From positions 8,742,001 to 8,806,000 of the forward strand of contig NC_060023.1 of assembly GCF_021134715.1 (NCBI RefSeq): 64,000 nucleotides of DNA. Reading direction: 5' to 3'. The DNA comes from Daphnia pulex. Taxonomy: Eukaryota > Arthropoda > Branchiopoda > Diplostraca > Daphniidae. The position numbers were made by a program, and so were the translations under genes. The notes under the pieces are model-generated. The model worked only from the letters and a program-made list of their open reading frames with translations, had not been told where the DNA came from and did no database searches. Of the stretch, positions 37,509 through 49,126 are shown one piece after another; within the stretch, counting starts at the first letter, position 1, and every line of letters begins with the position of its first letter.

Positions 37509-39224
37509 TGCTGCTCCCATTGATGAAAAGAAAATGGAATGTTATATGCGTATAGTAATTTTTACAGTTCCAATTTTACTAAAGTGTTTAAAGATGAAAT
37601 CTATAGTTCGTTCCTCAGTTTAAAATTCTCAAAGCAAGTGTATAATTGTACCACAGATTCGTAGTCAATAATACACGACTTCACATGAGAAAAATAAAAA
37701 ACAACTTCACATAGAATCAATAAGAAACAACAAAAAAGAAAAGAATAAAATGCGGGTTCGTTATGTCGCATTCTCAACACGTATAGATGTCGAGATCAAA
37801 GACCGATGCATCCGGCACACAGACGGAAGAAGCGGCTGGTCAACGGCATCGAGAACAAAGGAGTCCCTTTTCAGTGCCAGCCGAGCCATCGTACGTAGTA
37901 TAAAGTCTCAACTTTTCAACACCGGTGAAATAATATATTCGCACAACAGAAATTCACTTGGTCATCAAGTTGCCTTGAAGGATCTTCTGTTACGTTGGTG
38001 TTGAATAATTTTTTTTTTTAAGTCTATACCCTCTCGTAGATATATGATGTAACGTTGCGATTTTCTGATGAATGAAAAGAAATGTCTTAGTTTCAGACTA
38101 CTGGAAGTGAATACCATTTCTATGCATTCTGTTTTGCCAACATTTTGTTACATAATCGCCATAAAGGGTCTCGTTTGACATTCAAGAAATTGGGCAAGAT
38201 TTGTGGATAAAAGGTGATATCGAATATTATTTTGTCGGGATGAAACGGAGTCTGGGGCGGAGCTCCGAACTGTTTCAAATTTCGTACAGCGGCAACGTTA
38301 TCGGCTAAGAACCCAACGAAGCAAAACGAAAATTAATCTGTTTTCCTCTTTATCGAATAATAAAACAAAACTAAAAGAAACAAACAAAGAAATCGGCCAG
38401 CCGTGCAGTATTAAAAACTAATCCGAAAAAAGAAAAAAAAATGATTATACTATAATAAGACTTGGGAAACAAAAAAGAAAGCACCGAGACGGATGTGACA
38501 TCCTTTAAAATAAAATTTAAAAAAAACGTCCAGACATTACACCCGAAGAGGAGAAAGCATTAAATTGTAATCGATAGTCGAGGTCAAACCCTTTGATTTT
38601 GCGCAATGTTTTCTTATTCTAATTATTTATTCTCGCTTGGTTAGGTAAGAATTAAGTAGATTCTAAATTACCAATCGCAATAAAGTGAATAAATTCCGTG
38701 TGATTTATTCGAGATTTATTCACTCGCAATTGCAGTTCAACACAACTAGCGGTTAGTAACCACCAACGAACTTTTTGTAATGAGAACGCCTTTCACCATT
38801 TACCGGTGTTCGAATTGTTTGAAGGGTGGAGGCTATGTGCGATAATCAACTGTATCTATTCAAAGGATGTTCCTCAGACTGATGCACGACGCGGCATTCG
38901 AATAAATGTTTAATGGAAATTCCCCGTAAAAACGGAAAACAATGTGTGTTTTACCTGGCATCCATCGATCGCTTCTATAACCGTACCATTCAGCAAGTAG
39001 TTGTTTCACTACGTCATTCGGGATGAGCTCCAGTTTCTTAATCAATAACCCAGCGCAATTGTTGCCTTGCAGGTGATCTGGCACATCGCCGTATGCCGAG
39101 TTTTACACGATTAACTGCCTTCATAGATGGTGGTCGTGACTTAGAAGAGTACCTCCATTATAAGTTACATAGAAAGTTAAATTATTGTTGTACATTTTTT
39201 TAAAAATACTTCAAGTGTCCTGTG
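37509..39224. other. Intergenic region between Gr and Kir genes
   Basis: The region is AT-rich. It holds the 3' flank of the receptor gene and the promoter of the Kir gene at 39225. The plus-strand frame at 37750-38004 has no family features. A possible isolated minus-strand exon at 38955-39102 is listed separately. Confidence 0.5.
38955..39102 (-). pseudogene. Possible orphan exon of an unrecognised gene
   Basis: This minus-strand frame reads SAYGDVPDHLQGNNCAGLLI and then KKLELIPNDVVKQLLAEWYG, with natural amino-acid composition. It ends at a good donor (CCAG followed by GTAAAA). It has no in-frame ATG, a stop codon at 39105-39103 and no AG acceptor between that stop and the open part, so it is not part of a gene that I can assemble. 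A relic is the simplest explanation. Confidence 0.25.
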
Positions 39225-40595
39225 ATGGAATCGCCAGCAATTAATATCGAGTCTATGGAACCTATGCTGAGTGAAAAACAAGGATGGATTAATAACAGAA
39301 ATCCTGACCGGAATCCTACTTTGCGATCCATAGCGATCACACCCAAACAAGATTCCATGTCTCTAATGTAAATAAAACTTAAATTAACGCTGCTACATTT
39401 TCCAGAAAAGGTTCAGTCATCATCTGTGTCACGTTTTTGCTGTTTAGAAAACGTAAAAACTTTAGGAGACTGGTTACCAAATCGGGAGAATCCAACATCA
39501 GCAATGGCAGAGTTACCGGACCTGGAACTGGAACTTTTGTGGGCATTTTCACTTGGCTCGTCGATTCCAAGTGGCGGTGGACGGGCTTGATTTTTTTCGC
39601 TAGCTTCTACATCACATGGACACTCTTTGCTGTTCTGTTTTGGTTGATTTGCTATTCACACGGAGATTTTGAAATGCAAGATCAAGGTGTAACAATCATT
39701 GAATTGCTTAAAAAACATCATAGTAAATCCGAATTTTAGGTGTTGAAGGGGAGGGCATTAACAATGGGAGTGTCCCCTGCATAGAAAACATCAGAGATTT
39801 CACATCGATATTTCTTTTCAGTCTGGAAATTCAAACGACCATCGGATTTGGCTTTTCCCGAGTCACCGAACAGTGTGGTGCTGCTATCTTTACGCTAACT
39901 GTTCAAGTAAGACCCTTTCCTTTACTAAGAATTGACTATTTCCTTGATCAAGGTTAACATTCGCGTTTAACCAGGCCATTTTAGGAGCCATAATCGAGGC
40001 CTTCCTCGTGGGAGTGGTATTTGCTAAATTGGTACGAACGAAACAAAGAGCTCAAGCCATTGCATTCAGTCAGTTCGCCATAATTTGTCAACAAGACGGA
40101 CAACTTTCCCTGATGTTTAGAATAGCCGACAGACACACTTCACGTATTATTGGGGCCCGAATCAGGGCCACTCTAGTAAGTCAGACTCGGACAACTAGAG
40201 AGGGACACGTTGTGACTTTAGATCAGCAGCCACTTCGCGTTCATCCCTCTGGAGAAGATTCCGACTTGCTTTTGCTCTGGCCGACCACAATAGTTCATTC
40301 AATCACGGTCGAATCTCCTTTGTATGGGATGAACGAAGCTGATATCACGCAAGCTGCATTCGAAATCATAGTCACCCTGGAAGGCACTACGTCGTCGACG
40401 GACATGTCAACACAAGCCATGACCTCTTACTTGCCAACCGAGATTCTCTGGGGATATCGATTCGACGATATGATTGGCGCAAAATCAGACAACGGCCGAC
40501 CCACAGTTGATCACAGTCTAATGGACAATATCTATCCAGTCGCAACAGTTAGAACGCCGGAAGACGACGGAAGCGAGGAATTCATCCCTGACTAA
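39225..40595 (+). CDS. Inward-rectifier potassium channel (Kir/Irk family)
   Basis: Exons: 39225-39367, 39448-39686, 39740-39906, 39975-40595; phases agree; 389 residues. Introns are 53-80 bp. Order: cytoplasmic N-terminus with [13 protein letters not shown], first membrane helix ([20 protein letters not shown]), pore region with [13 protein letters not shown], second helix ([19 protein letters not shown]), then the cytoplasmic domain including [38 protein letters not shown] and WGYRF. The filter is GFG, the variant also found in Kir6, rather than the more usual GYG. Kir tetramers pass potassium inward and set membrane potential or move ions in epithelia. The region between the filter and helix two is typical; the tail is short. 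Confidence 0.92.
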
Positions 40596-41051
40596 TGTGA
40601 AAATTTTCTTTTAAATGTTAGAAGAATTTTTCATTAATGCTAAGGAAAAATTTTAATAACGACTAAAAAAATTTTAGTTTCCAAATACATTGTATTTTCT
40701 ACCTTGGGAGTTCTTTCAGAGTTGTTTTTAACTTTCGTCCAGCACAGAAAAAAAAAATGGCCAAGGGTGCGAGAAAAAAAAAAAGAAAAAATTGTCACGA
40801 CAAAAAACAAGAACTTCAGGGTAGTGGGTCAACCAGAACCCCGTTCACCTTCAGTTAATGCATTCACGTGTCTTTCTTTGGTAGAGTAACGGTGAATATC
40901 TGTGAGTTGCGAGAAGTAGCCTTGTTAAACAGCGCCTTGTGAATGGTTCCAATATCTGGCGCAATATGGGATTTGCCAGTGCTTAGCGGAGCTCTAAGTA
41001 ATATTAAGACAAAAAGATGGGGTTAACATACCGTGTTAATGGGGTGTAAAA

Positions 41052-42333
41052 TTAAAAGTCGACATGCCTTGGCTTCAACGGTGAAGGAGGTGCCTCTCGT
41101 CTAGGTTCATAAACGACTCCCATGCTGCAGTGCATAGGCAGTCCATCCAGTTGTCGGTTGTGGTAGACATCAACAGCTCGCAGGGCATCGTCACGACGAA
41201 CATAGACGACTTCAGCAACGCCAGGTCGTTGAAGCGAAGCTCTTACCAGCGAACCCACGTCACCAAAGAGTTCCTGAATAGTAGAAATCAAAATTCGCCA
41301 ATGAAACTAAAGAGCCTCGATTACCATATAGAAACACTAGACTTACCACGATGTCTTCTTGCGTCACTTTAGGATGAAGATTGCTGACGTAAATCCTGTG
41401 CCCCGTCTCGGGTTTCATCTTCACCTCAGTTCTTGGTCCCAGTCGCTTTTCTGTGGCTAGGATTCGCTTGGTTGCTGACAAAGGAGGTTCACAGTCCATT
41501 GCTGCAGTACTCATGCTGTGTGTCTTATAGATCAAGGGTATCAAGTTACTCAGGTTGTGTGTGGAAAGTGAATTTAAATGAACCTAACTTACAAGGTCAT
41601 AACTGGGTGGCTGCTGGTGGTACGGGTAAAAGTTAGGTGGGGGCAGGAGATCATATCTTGGTGGCATGTAATGGGAAGCAACTGGTCCAACATTCAATCT
41701 AGCTAGCTCATTTTCTACTGTTCTGCCAATAGTTGTCCTGGTGAGAGGAGATCTCCCCACTTCTCGAATCAACTTCTTGATTCCTTGATTTGGTCTTGTG
41801 TTCAATCCAGTTGGTTTTCTTGAAAGTTCTGGTTTCTTGGAAGCAAGTTTCTGACGGAGATCAGTTTTTTTGGCCATCGCAGCCAAGCGGTCTCTTGCAT
41901 CAGTGATCTTGAGCCTATTATTGGCCAACAGCTTATTTCTGGCATCAACAACAACACCTTTCTTGGCGGTTTTTAAATTGGGCTTGTTAGCATTTCCCTT
42001 AAAAACAAGTTTTCCACCAGTGTTGTTCTGTCTAGCGCCTTGCTTGGTGACACGGCCTCCTCCATTTTTGGCCACACCTGGCAGTGCATTTGTATTTTTC
42101 TTTTTCTGATTATTTCGAACACCTCCTCTTTGAACTCCTGGGGCGTTACCGGCATTCTTATTAGGCCTAAAAATACAGCAAAGTTCATATACGCCAAGCA
42201 AATAAATGGATGAAACAATACATATGCAATGCAACACTCACAACTGATTTTCATACCTTGGTTGATATCTGCCTTTGTTGAGGCTGAATTTTTTCGGGTT
42301 TTCTTTAATGAGTTCGTCCAAACTTCTATCCAT
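41052..42333 (-). CDS. Poldip3: POLDIP3/SKAR-like RNA-binding protein (TREX mRNA export)
   Basis: Exons (minus order): 42257-42333, 41593-42166, 41347-41523, 41052-41273; 349 residues. The N-terminus MDRSLDELIKENPKK fits the UAP56-binding motif of ALYREF/POLDIP3-type export factors. The middle is basic and disordered, with two DARxKL-type repeats (VVVDARNKLLANN and KITDARDRLAAMA) as in vertebrate POLDIP3. The C-terminal RRM has RNP2 in RIYVSNLHPKVTQEDIV and continues ELFGDVGSLVRASL, GVAEVVYVRRDDALRAVDVY and RQLDGLPM, closely resembling POLDIP3. The family couples splicing, export and S6K signalling to translation in the nucleus. The exon 2 to 3 join uses an AG six bases before a second AG; the first is the one that keeps frame. 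Confidence 0.88.
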
Positions 42334-43394
42334 TTTTTCTTATATTAAGTGGAATTTACCACGCAAATCAACAATGACAAAATGACTTCTAAAATCTATT
42401 TCCTCAGACAAGCAAGCCAAGCGTTAGGGCAGACGAATACACTTTAAAGCCCTCTATATCAAATGATGATTCCACCCAATTAAATGATGCCTAGATGCTA
42501 ATGCTCCCTAGCGGTGTAAAGTTCAACTAATTTTTTTTTCAAACTATACTTTTGCTGGAAAATTGAATTTTCTTATCTTGAAACGGATTTTCACTTGATC
42601 AGCACGTGCAGCTTTTGGAAATTTCTTGTTTACCTTGATCGTTTGATATTCACCACAGAGGATAGCAATTGATGGCAGTTTTGCTCTGGCTATTAATTTT
42701 CCAACTCGCTTTTCCTTAGAGAGAAATAAAAAACTTTATGCATGGACTTCAAAGTGAGAGTTTTGATTCGTGCCGTTTAAGAAAATATCGCCGAGGTTGT
42801 GTCCTGATTATAAAACATGTCCTATGAAGAAAATCAAGTCAATTTTAAAAAAGAAAAGAAGACGTGATGAAAATTCACATTCATGATGTATTGAAACCAA
42901 AGGTTCCGCATACAAATATTTAATCGGTCTATGACGAACGATACAAAATCAAAAACATAAAAAAAAAGAATAATATATATATATATATGTAATGAAAGAG
43001 AAGACATTCGAGAGTTCTTCTCGGTGTCGGGTTGTGTTCGTTGTGCGTAGACACACAAAAGGCAGAACAAGGCATTACATTTTGGAAGACAAAATTTCGC
43101 TATTATTTCAATACACGAATCGAGTGAGTGTAAGGGTACATAACGTTCCAGCAACAATTACGTGTTTTGTGTGTTTGTTTTATTTTTATTGACGATTGTT
43201 ACTTGAATCCTAAACGACCAATAATATTTATATATATAATCAGGGGATATAAAAGGGTGAAAATGCACATTACGGTATGCGAAGACCTAGTTATAAGGCA
43301 AAAAGTATTCTTCTGGCTTTTTCTTTTCTACATTATCCCATTTTACTGGGTGATGATGGAAATTATTAGTTTGTTAATTAACACACTAGATTAT
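42334..43394. other. Intergenic region between POLDIP3-like and Kir genes
   Basis: About 1 kb. It holds the POLDIP3-like promoter (right of 42333) and the 3' flank of the Kir gene that ends at 43395. A short (AT)n run lies at 42972-42989. No gene was recognised. Confidence 0.5.
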
Positions 43395-46300
43395 TCACGT
43401 GGCAGCAGAGTCGCTGGTCGGTGGATCAACTCGGTTCACTACTGGTGCGGACATGGCTGCTGCTACTGCTGCTGCTGGTCGCATGATATTGCTGGAACTG
43501 ATGACGGTCGCGATTGGAGCAGGAGATAAGGCCAGAGGTGCGGCTCCCCTCATCATTGGAGTGTTGACGATCGCTGGATCGATCAACAAATTTCGGTTGT
43601 AAGTGAGTTGCAGAGGCATCGTCTGCAATGGTATCGTCTGCAAAGGCATCGTCTGCTGCACTGGTCGTGTCACTTGCTTGGTTGCTGGCACGTTACCTGA
43701 TATTTTCAAAAAATATGGTTTAATTAATTGACCGTTTCCAGGGCGGAAACTCTTCGACACTACTCTTACCTGTTTGGTTTTCCTCGCGGAGTTTCTTGAA
43801 CTCATCCAAGTCCCGGCTGCTGCAAAGTGGCGTGTCCACTTCGTAGGTATTGTTAAAGAGACTATAGTCGACAGCGTATTGGCCGGTATCCTTGCGGAAG
43901 GATACGAGCGGCTCGAACCGGTGACCCCATTTGATCTCGGAAGGCAGGTAGGAAGAGCGGGCCTGTGTGGTCATACTGGTCGACTCAACGGTGCCCTCCA
44001 GGATAACGACAATTTCGAATTTGTCCTTAAGCAGATCGGAAGCCGAAACGTTGTATAGCGGCGAGTCGGGCGTGATTTTGTGAACGACCGTCATGGGCCA
44101 GATGAGAAACAGATTGCTCTCGTCGTGGTCGAAACCAACTTTCAACTCGTACTGAAAGTATGGAATCATTTCGCCTTCGTTGGTCACTCGCATTTGAATC
44201 ATCTGGGCGCGGATGCTGGCGTCGATGATGTGAGATTTGCGCATATCACCCACGCGGAACATCAAACAGAGTTGATCGTCCCGTTGGCAGATAGCAGCCG
44301 AGCGGCTAAACAGCAACGTCTGGGCTCGCATCTTTGGTCGAGTCAATTTCGAAAAGACGACGCCCACCATAAATGCCTGAATTGGAAAAGATAATGCAAA
44401 AGGTCGACTGTTGTTATGCAATGCTCACAACGAGTGATGCCAGAAGAGATAAAAATCCATTTACCTGAATCATTACGCCAATAATACTCTGAATGCACAT
44501 GACGAAAATGCCTTCAGGACACTCTTCGGTCGTGTATCTGTAGCCGTAGCCGATTGTGTGTTGAGTTTCGATGCTGAACAAAAACGTCGAAGCGAATCCG
44601 TGAATGTTGCCGACACATGGTTTCCAGCCGGATGCTCCTTGATTATCTAAAGGAATTTTTTAAACAACAAATTGAATAAATCAATTGAAATGGCAGACAC
44701 AGAAAAAAAGAAAAGCTTCCAATGCCATTCGTCTAGGACGGCGGGCGTTTTAATCAGGATACAAGACTCACACTAAAAACAATAAATAAATGAAGATAAA
44801 ATTACCGGGAAGGTGCTCGGGTTCTAGGTCGCCATGAGTGAAAGCAATGAGCCACCATAGGACGGCGAAGGCCATCCAGCTCAATACAAAGCTGGCTGTA
44901 AAGATGAGAAGCGTCCAGCGCCACTGGATGTCGACCTAAAATAAATTGCAATATCACGCTTTGATTAAAGAGAACGTTCCTTTTTCTGATTTTGGGTGGA
45001 CACTTTTGTTTGTTTTTAAGTAATAAATGATATCTTACCATAGTAGTGAAAATATCAGCCAGATAGCGACGCCTTCGTTTGGCCACATTGCTCTGAACGA
45101 CGTTGCACTCGCCATTTTTTAACACGACACGCTTTCGGATCCTTCGTGAACTCCATCGGTTTTGTCTGTACCTAGACAATTGTAAGTAGAAAAGAGACGT
45201 GATTTACGACTGTGAGGATAACATAACGGGTTTTTCTAGTATTACAAAAAAAATAAGCACTGCACCGAACTACGCTTGGCGGAAACTATCAAAAACGAAA
45301 CTTTAAACGCCCTCCGCAAAATACGAAAAAAAAAAAAAAAACATTCCCCAAATAGACTTCATTACCTGACGTCATTTTGGGACATCAGTTCAACACCTTC
45401 TTCCTGACCGTATCCAGTGTCGGAGGTATTAACCATAATTTTCTTTGTCAAAGGTGTAAAAAAAAAAGAATTAAATGGCAGAGAGAGAGATAGAGAGAGC
45501 AAAGCACCTGCGTGCGTCTTGATTCTCGCACCTGGAGCGCCCGACTGAAGGGCCCAAGGTCTCTTACCTCCATTCTATATGTTGTTGTTGTTGTGGCCAG
45601 GCTCTAAGCTGCCTTGACACAAAACAAGCCGCACCGTTCGACACTCTGCGCCCAGCTGTAAGAACGTGTTGCGGCATTATTCATTGTTAAAATTGGTTCG
45701 TACAGCCGTTTTTTTGAAACCAGGAAAAAATCGTAGATCCATCAGATCAAAATCTCTATAAAAGTCAAAAACTTTTCTAGGGGATTGTCAGGAACTTTCT
45801 ATTAAGAGTGACAAATAGCTGCCAAAAATTTCACGTTTCCCTGCACAAAATCACGAAGTTGCAATAGGCAACGGGAGCCGGATCAAACCGCTTCTCGGCG
45901 GGAACCGATACAACATCCCACGATGAATTCTTAAATTTAAAAAAATATCTTGGCGACTACTTGACAATTCCGTTCATCAAATCGGGCACTATACTATACT
46001 ATCAAACAATCGCAACGAGCTAGGACCCAGTAAAAATCTATCTTGGAGACCTTTGATCCGTGTGGATCGAACCAGTTCATTTTCTTCCAAGTTGACTTGA
46101 TGCCTTATTCATTGAAACACGAATGTGATCCCTAATTGAACCCATTGGATATCCCTTTTTTGTTTGCAAAACATTAACGACTCGGCCTTATCTGCAAAGG
46201 CGTGAAGAAAACAGATTGTTTGCTTTTATCACGTCATGTGGTTTGTGGGAGGAGCTTGATTCTTTAATTGAGATAGCGAATGCCAAGGAAGGCGAGCACA

Positions 46301-46728
46301 TCCGCAGCAGACCGAAGAAAAACAAGATTGATAATATACGAATCTCAGACGAAGTGAAAGAAGAAACTAAATAAAATTAATTACCTCATGAGCGGACTGG
46401 ATGATCTCTTCTCTGTGGAAGATTTGGGTGGTTGATCTCCATCGGTCGATCCGGTGCTGCTGGATGTGCTCTTGATTTTCGGCCGGAAGACTTCTTCTCC
46501 TGTTCCGTTATTACGTAAACTCTGTCGTTCGCTCCACGAGGGCGCGAATGACGGAAACCAATTACTGGCTTTTCTGGGTTTTTCTTCATCCGGAGTAGTT
46601 GCATCTGCACAGGGAATGTTGACTCGTACTTCACCACTCTCCACCACCGATGTTGGAACGGATGTCGGAAGAAGTTGCTGCCATACCGGAGCGTTGCAGT
46701 CGTCGCTTTCTTGTTTGTTCAATTTCAT
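43395..46728 (-). CDS. Inward-rectifier potassium channel (Kir/Irk family) with alternative first exons
   Basis: Common exons (minus order): 45039-45171, 44806-44935, 44465-44646, 43770-44376, 43395-43696. First exon is either 46385-46728 (115 residues) or 45366-45436 (23 residues); both end in phase 2. Products are about 565 or 474 residues. Features: [12 protein letters not shown], first helix ([20 protein letters not shown]), pore [14 protein letters not shown] with the classical GYG filter, second helix ([18 protein letters not shown]), cytoplasmic domain with [38 protein letters not shown] and WGHRF, then a Pro/Met/Ala-rich tail encoded by the last exon and absent from the neighbouring Kir gene at 39225. 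The longer N-terminus is Ser- and Pro-rich. Opposite strand and different introns from the other Kir indicate an old divergence. Confidence 0.93.
45366..45436 (-). other. Alternative first coding exon of Kir, short form
   Basis: It starts with ATG at 45436 ([20 protein letters not shown]) and ends in phase 2 at a GT donor (45365-45364). It encodes 23 residues and joins the same acceptor as the long form. The two exons cannot be used together because the long exon has no partner acceptor here. Confidence 0.75.
46385..46728 (-). other. Alternative first coding exon of Kir, long form
   Basis: It starts with ATG at 46728 ([20 protein letters not shown]) and ends in RSSSPLMR at a GT donor (46384-46383), phase 2, matching the acceptor at 45172. 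The encoded segment is hydrophilic and Ser-rich, a likely cytoplasmic regulatory extension. Confidence 0.75.
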
Positions 46729-49126
46729 GATGAAATGTTGTACGTGTGTGTGTGTCTGTCGATGGCCGTTTAAAAGTTACCGTTTAATGTTGTTGTACCA
46801 ACAAGGTCAACAGGGCATTCTAGAAAAATCAAAATATGGTATTTAGATCAGAGCACAAAAAGGAGGTTTCCCCCTCAAGTCGATCTGCTTCGAGCAGTGA
46901 CGCAATTTCCGTTCGGGGGGCAACGGCTGAGCACTACATTGGCAAGTTGTACATGGTGGCGAGACAATAAAGGGACCAACATAACTTGGGAGTGTGTTAA
47001 GAATCTTTAAACAACACTGAAAAAAGAACCGATCTAAATAATCAGCAGCTCTCAAATTTTATCTCGTAGAAAACAGTCGAAAACAACTTTTGTGTCCTTG
47101 ACGATATGAAATGGAAACGTCAGCAAACTTACCCGTTGGCTTTGGCAGCAGACGAAATTATTAACTGAATAATTTTGATAACAACTGGTGTGAAGAAAAA
47201 TGTTAAAGAAGCCAGGCCACTGGTTGTTTGTTTTAAAAAAAAAGCAAAAATGTGTTTCCTTGCACTCATACAAATGTTAAGACGAAAGAAAAATAACCGA
47301 ATGAGGTTGATAATAATATGGAAAGGCCAGCAGCTCACTGTTGTGTGCTGTACGAAATACGACGACAGACTGGGGATAAAAGAGTGGGACTGGTTGGTCT
47401 TTAAGGACCCCCCTTCCTTCCAACCGATTAAGTTTAGAGAAGGGGGGGAGAGACATCGGAGAGGACTCGCCTAGAATTTTGAGAGGGGAGGAGGGAGAGC
47501 TCAAGTCTTCACGCTGTGAAGATTTTGAAAAGCTTGAAGAAAAATTGGATTCATTGGGCGTGACTCATGCCCAATGAATCTTATTTTTGTTGATAAGTGT
47601 GTGAAAGTATTTAATAAAATCCTTGTTGCTGTGCTTGTTTGGATCGGGGGAATAAAATTGGCAACAAAAGCAGACGACGAAATAAAACATTTGCAATGGC
47701 GGATATGGCTGGTTTTGATTGACATTTGATTAATAAACACCTGGATTTTTATCGTCTCGTTTGTTACACTTTATTGATATTTGATATTTTCGTCATTATA
47801 TTTCCGGTTCAAATCGAACACGTTAGCAATAGCGTAATCGTGTCTTGATTGATTAATTATATAATCCAGTTTATACGGTCGGGTTTTTACATAAAGATTT
47901 ATGTAAGGAGAGATGTTTAAATATTTTTCCACCGTTGCCTTGAAATTTATCCCGGATTCTGTTGGATAACCTTGGAACGGTATAATCCTTTATCGAACGG
48001 ATATCAAAGGCTTATTTTTTTCCCCGTCCAAGTTGCTGCTGTGCACAGGTGTCAATCACCTCCCAGTGGGGTGAAAGGCGTTGAAATTTTATTTTCCGAT
48101 ATCAAATGTATTTTTGTGCCCCATTTTTTTTTCTTTTTGTAAGGGGTGGATTTAACAATAGTTTTGGAAAATAAAAAAAAGATGGAAATACAGTTGGGGG
48201 TCGCTCCGGTTATACGGTGAACACAGGTGTTCTAAAAGTATCTGGACCGCTTGGTACGTCCTGGTACGAACTGTGTTCAGCAACGATGAGAAGTTGAACA
48301 CTCTTTTCTCCTCTCTCTTTGAGCAGAATAGGAAAAACACATTGTTGTTTTTCTATTGCCGAAAATGGCAGGCTGCTGTCCGAGCCACCTGTTCTGACCG
48401 TGCCTTCGAGCAAGGGAAAACCCCCAAATCCCTTCAAGCTACCGGTAGTTGATTATTCCCTGGCATAATCAAAGGTTTTACCCCAGCACTCTTGTTTCGA
48501 CCACTTTTATTTTTGTTCCCCACAAAACAGTTGGCATGGGCGCATAATTGGCTGCATTATTCCAAGAAATATGCAAATAACTTAACTTGAACGTCCCAAG
48601 TAGGGGACTCTCGAAAGTTCTTTGGATGCAATTTGGCAGTTCACACAAGTGAACAGGAAAATGTCAATGACTTTTTTCCTGTGCTCGTTTGCGAATCACT
48701 CAAAACGAGAATCTTTTTCATCTAGACAAAAGAATAAAAAACAATACAACTTTTAATTCTAATATATAGACGAGGTCACCGGATTCGAAATGAGGATGTC
48801 AACCTCCATAGTCCATACACTTTATTCGCCATAGTTGGTTACGCACGGGTAAATCATGCGTTTCCTGTCTCATCTTTTATAACCGACTCCCATTGCCTAG
48901 TTACCGTCCTCGATTTGGATTACAACTGTAACCGGACAACTCTCGACATTCAACAACAAATTCCTATTGTGTGTATCGAACGAACTTGAATGAATTGGTA
49001 GTTCCATACGAATAAAATTAGATCAATGCGTAGATGATACTAGAAGAGAATTTTCGCGCACAAATTGTATTACTGATAACAGATACACAATTAAGAGGCT
49101 CGAATAAAAACAAGAGGGCGAACAAT
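46729..49126. other. Intergenic region between Kir and RpS9
   Basis: 2.4 kb without a recognisable exon. It includes the Kir long-form promoter near 46750, purine-rich sequence at 47430-47510 and two adjacent hairpins at 47504-47580. Short open frames here have no family signal. Confidence 0.5.
47504..47580. repeat. Two adjacent perfect hairpins
   Basis: The first is TCTTCAC/GTGAAGA with a 3-base loop (47506-47522). The second has 12-base perfect arms, GATTCATTGGGC (47548-47559) and GCCCAATGAATC (47569-47580), around a 9-base loop that contains TGACTCA, an AP-1-type site. It is followed by a T-rich stretch. Function is unknown. Confidence 0.6.
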
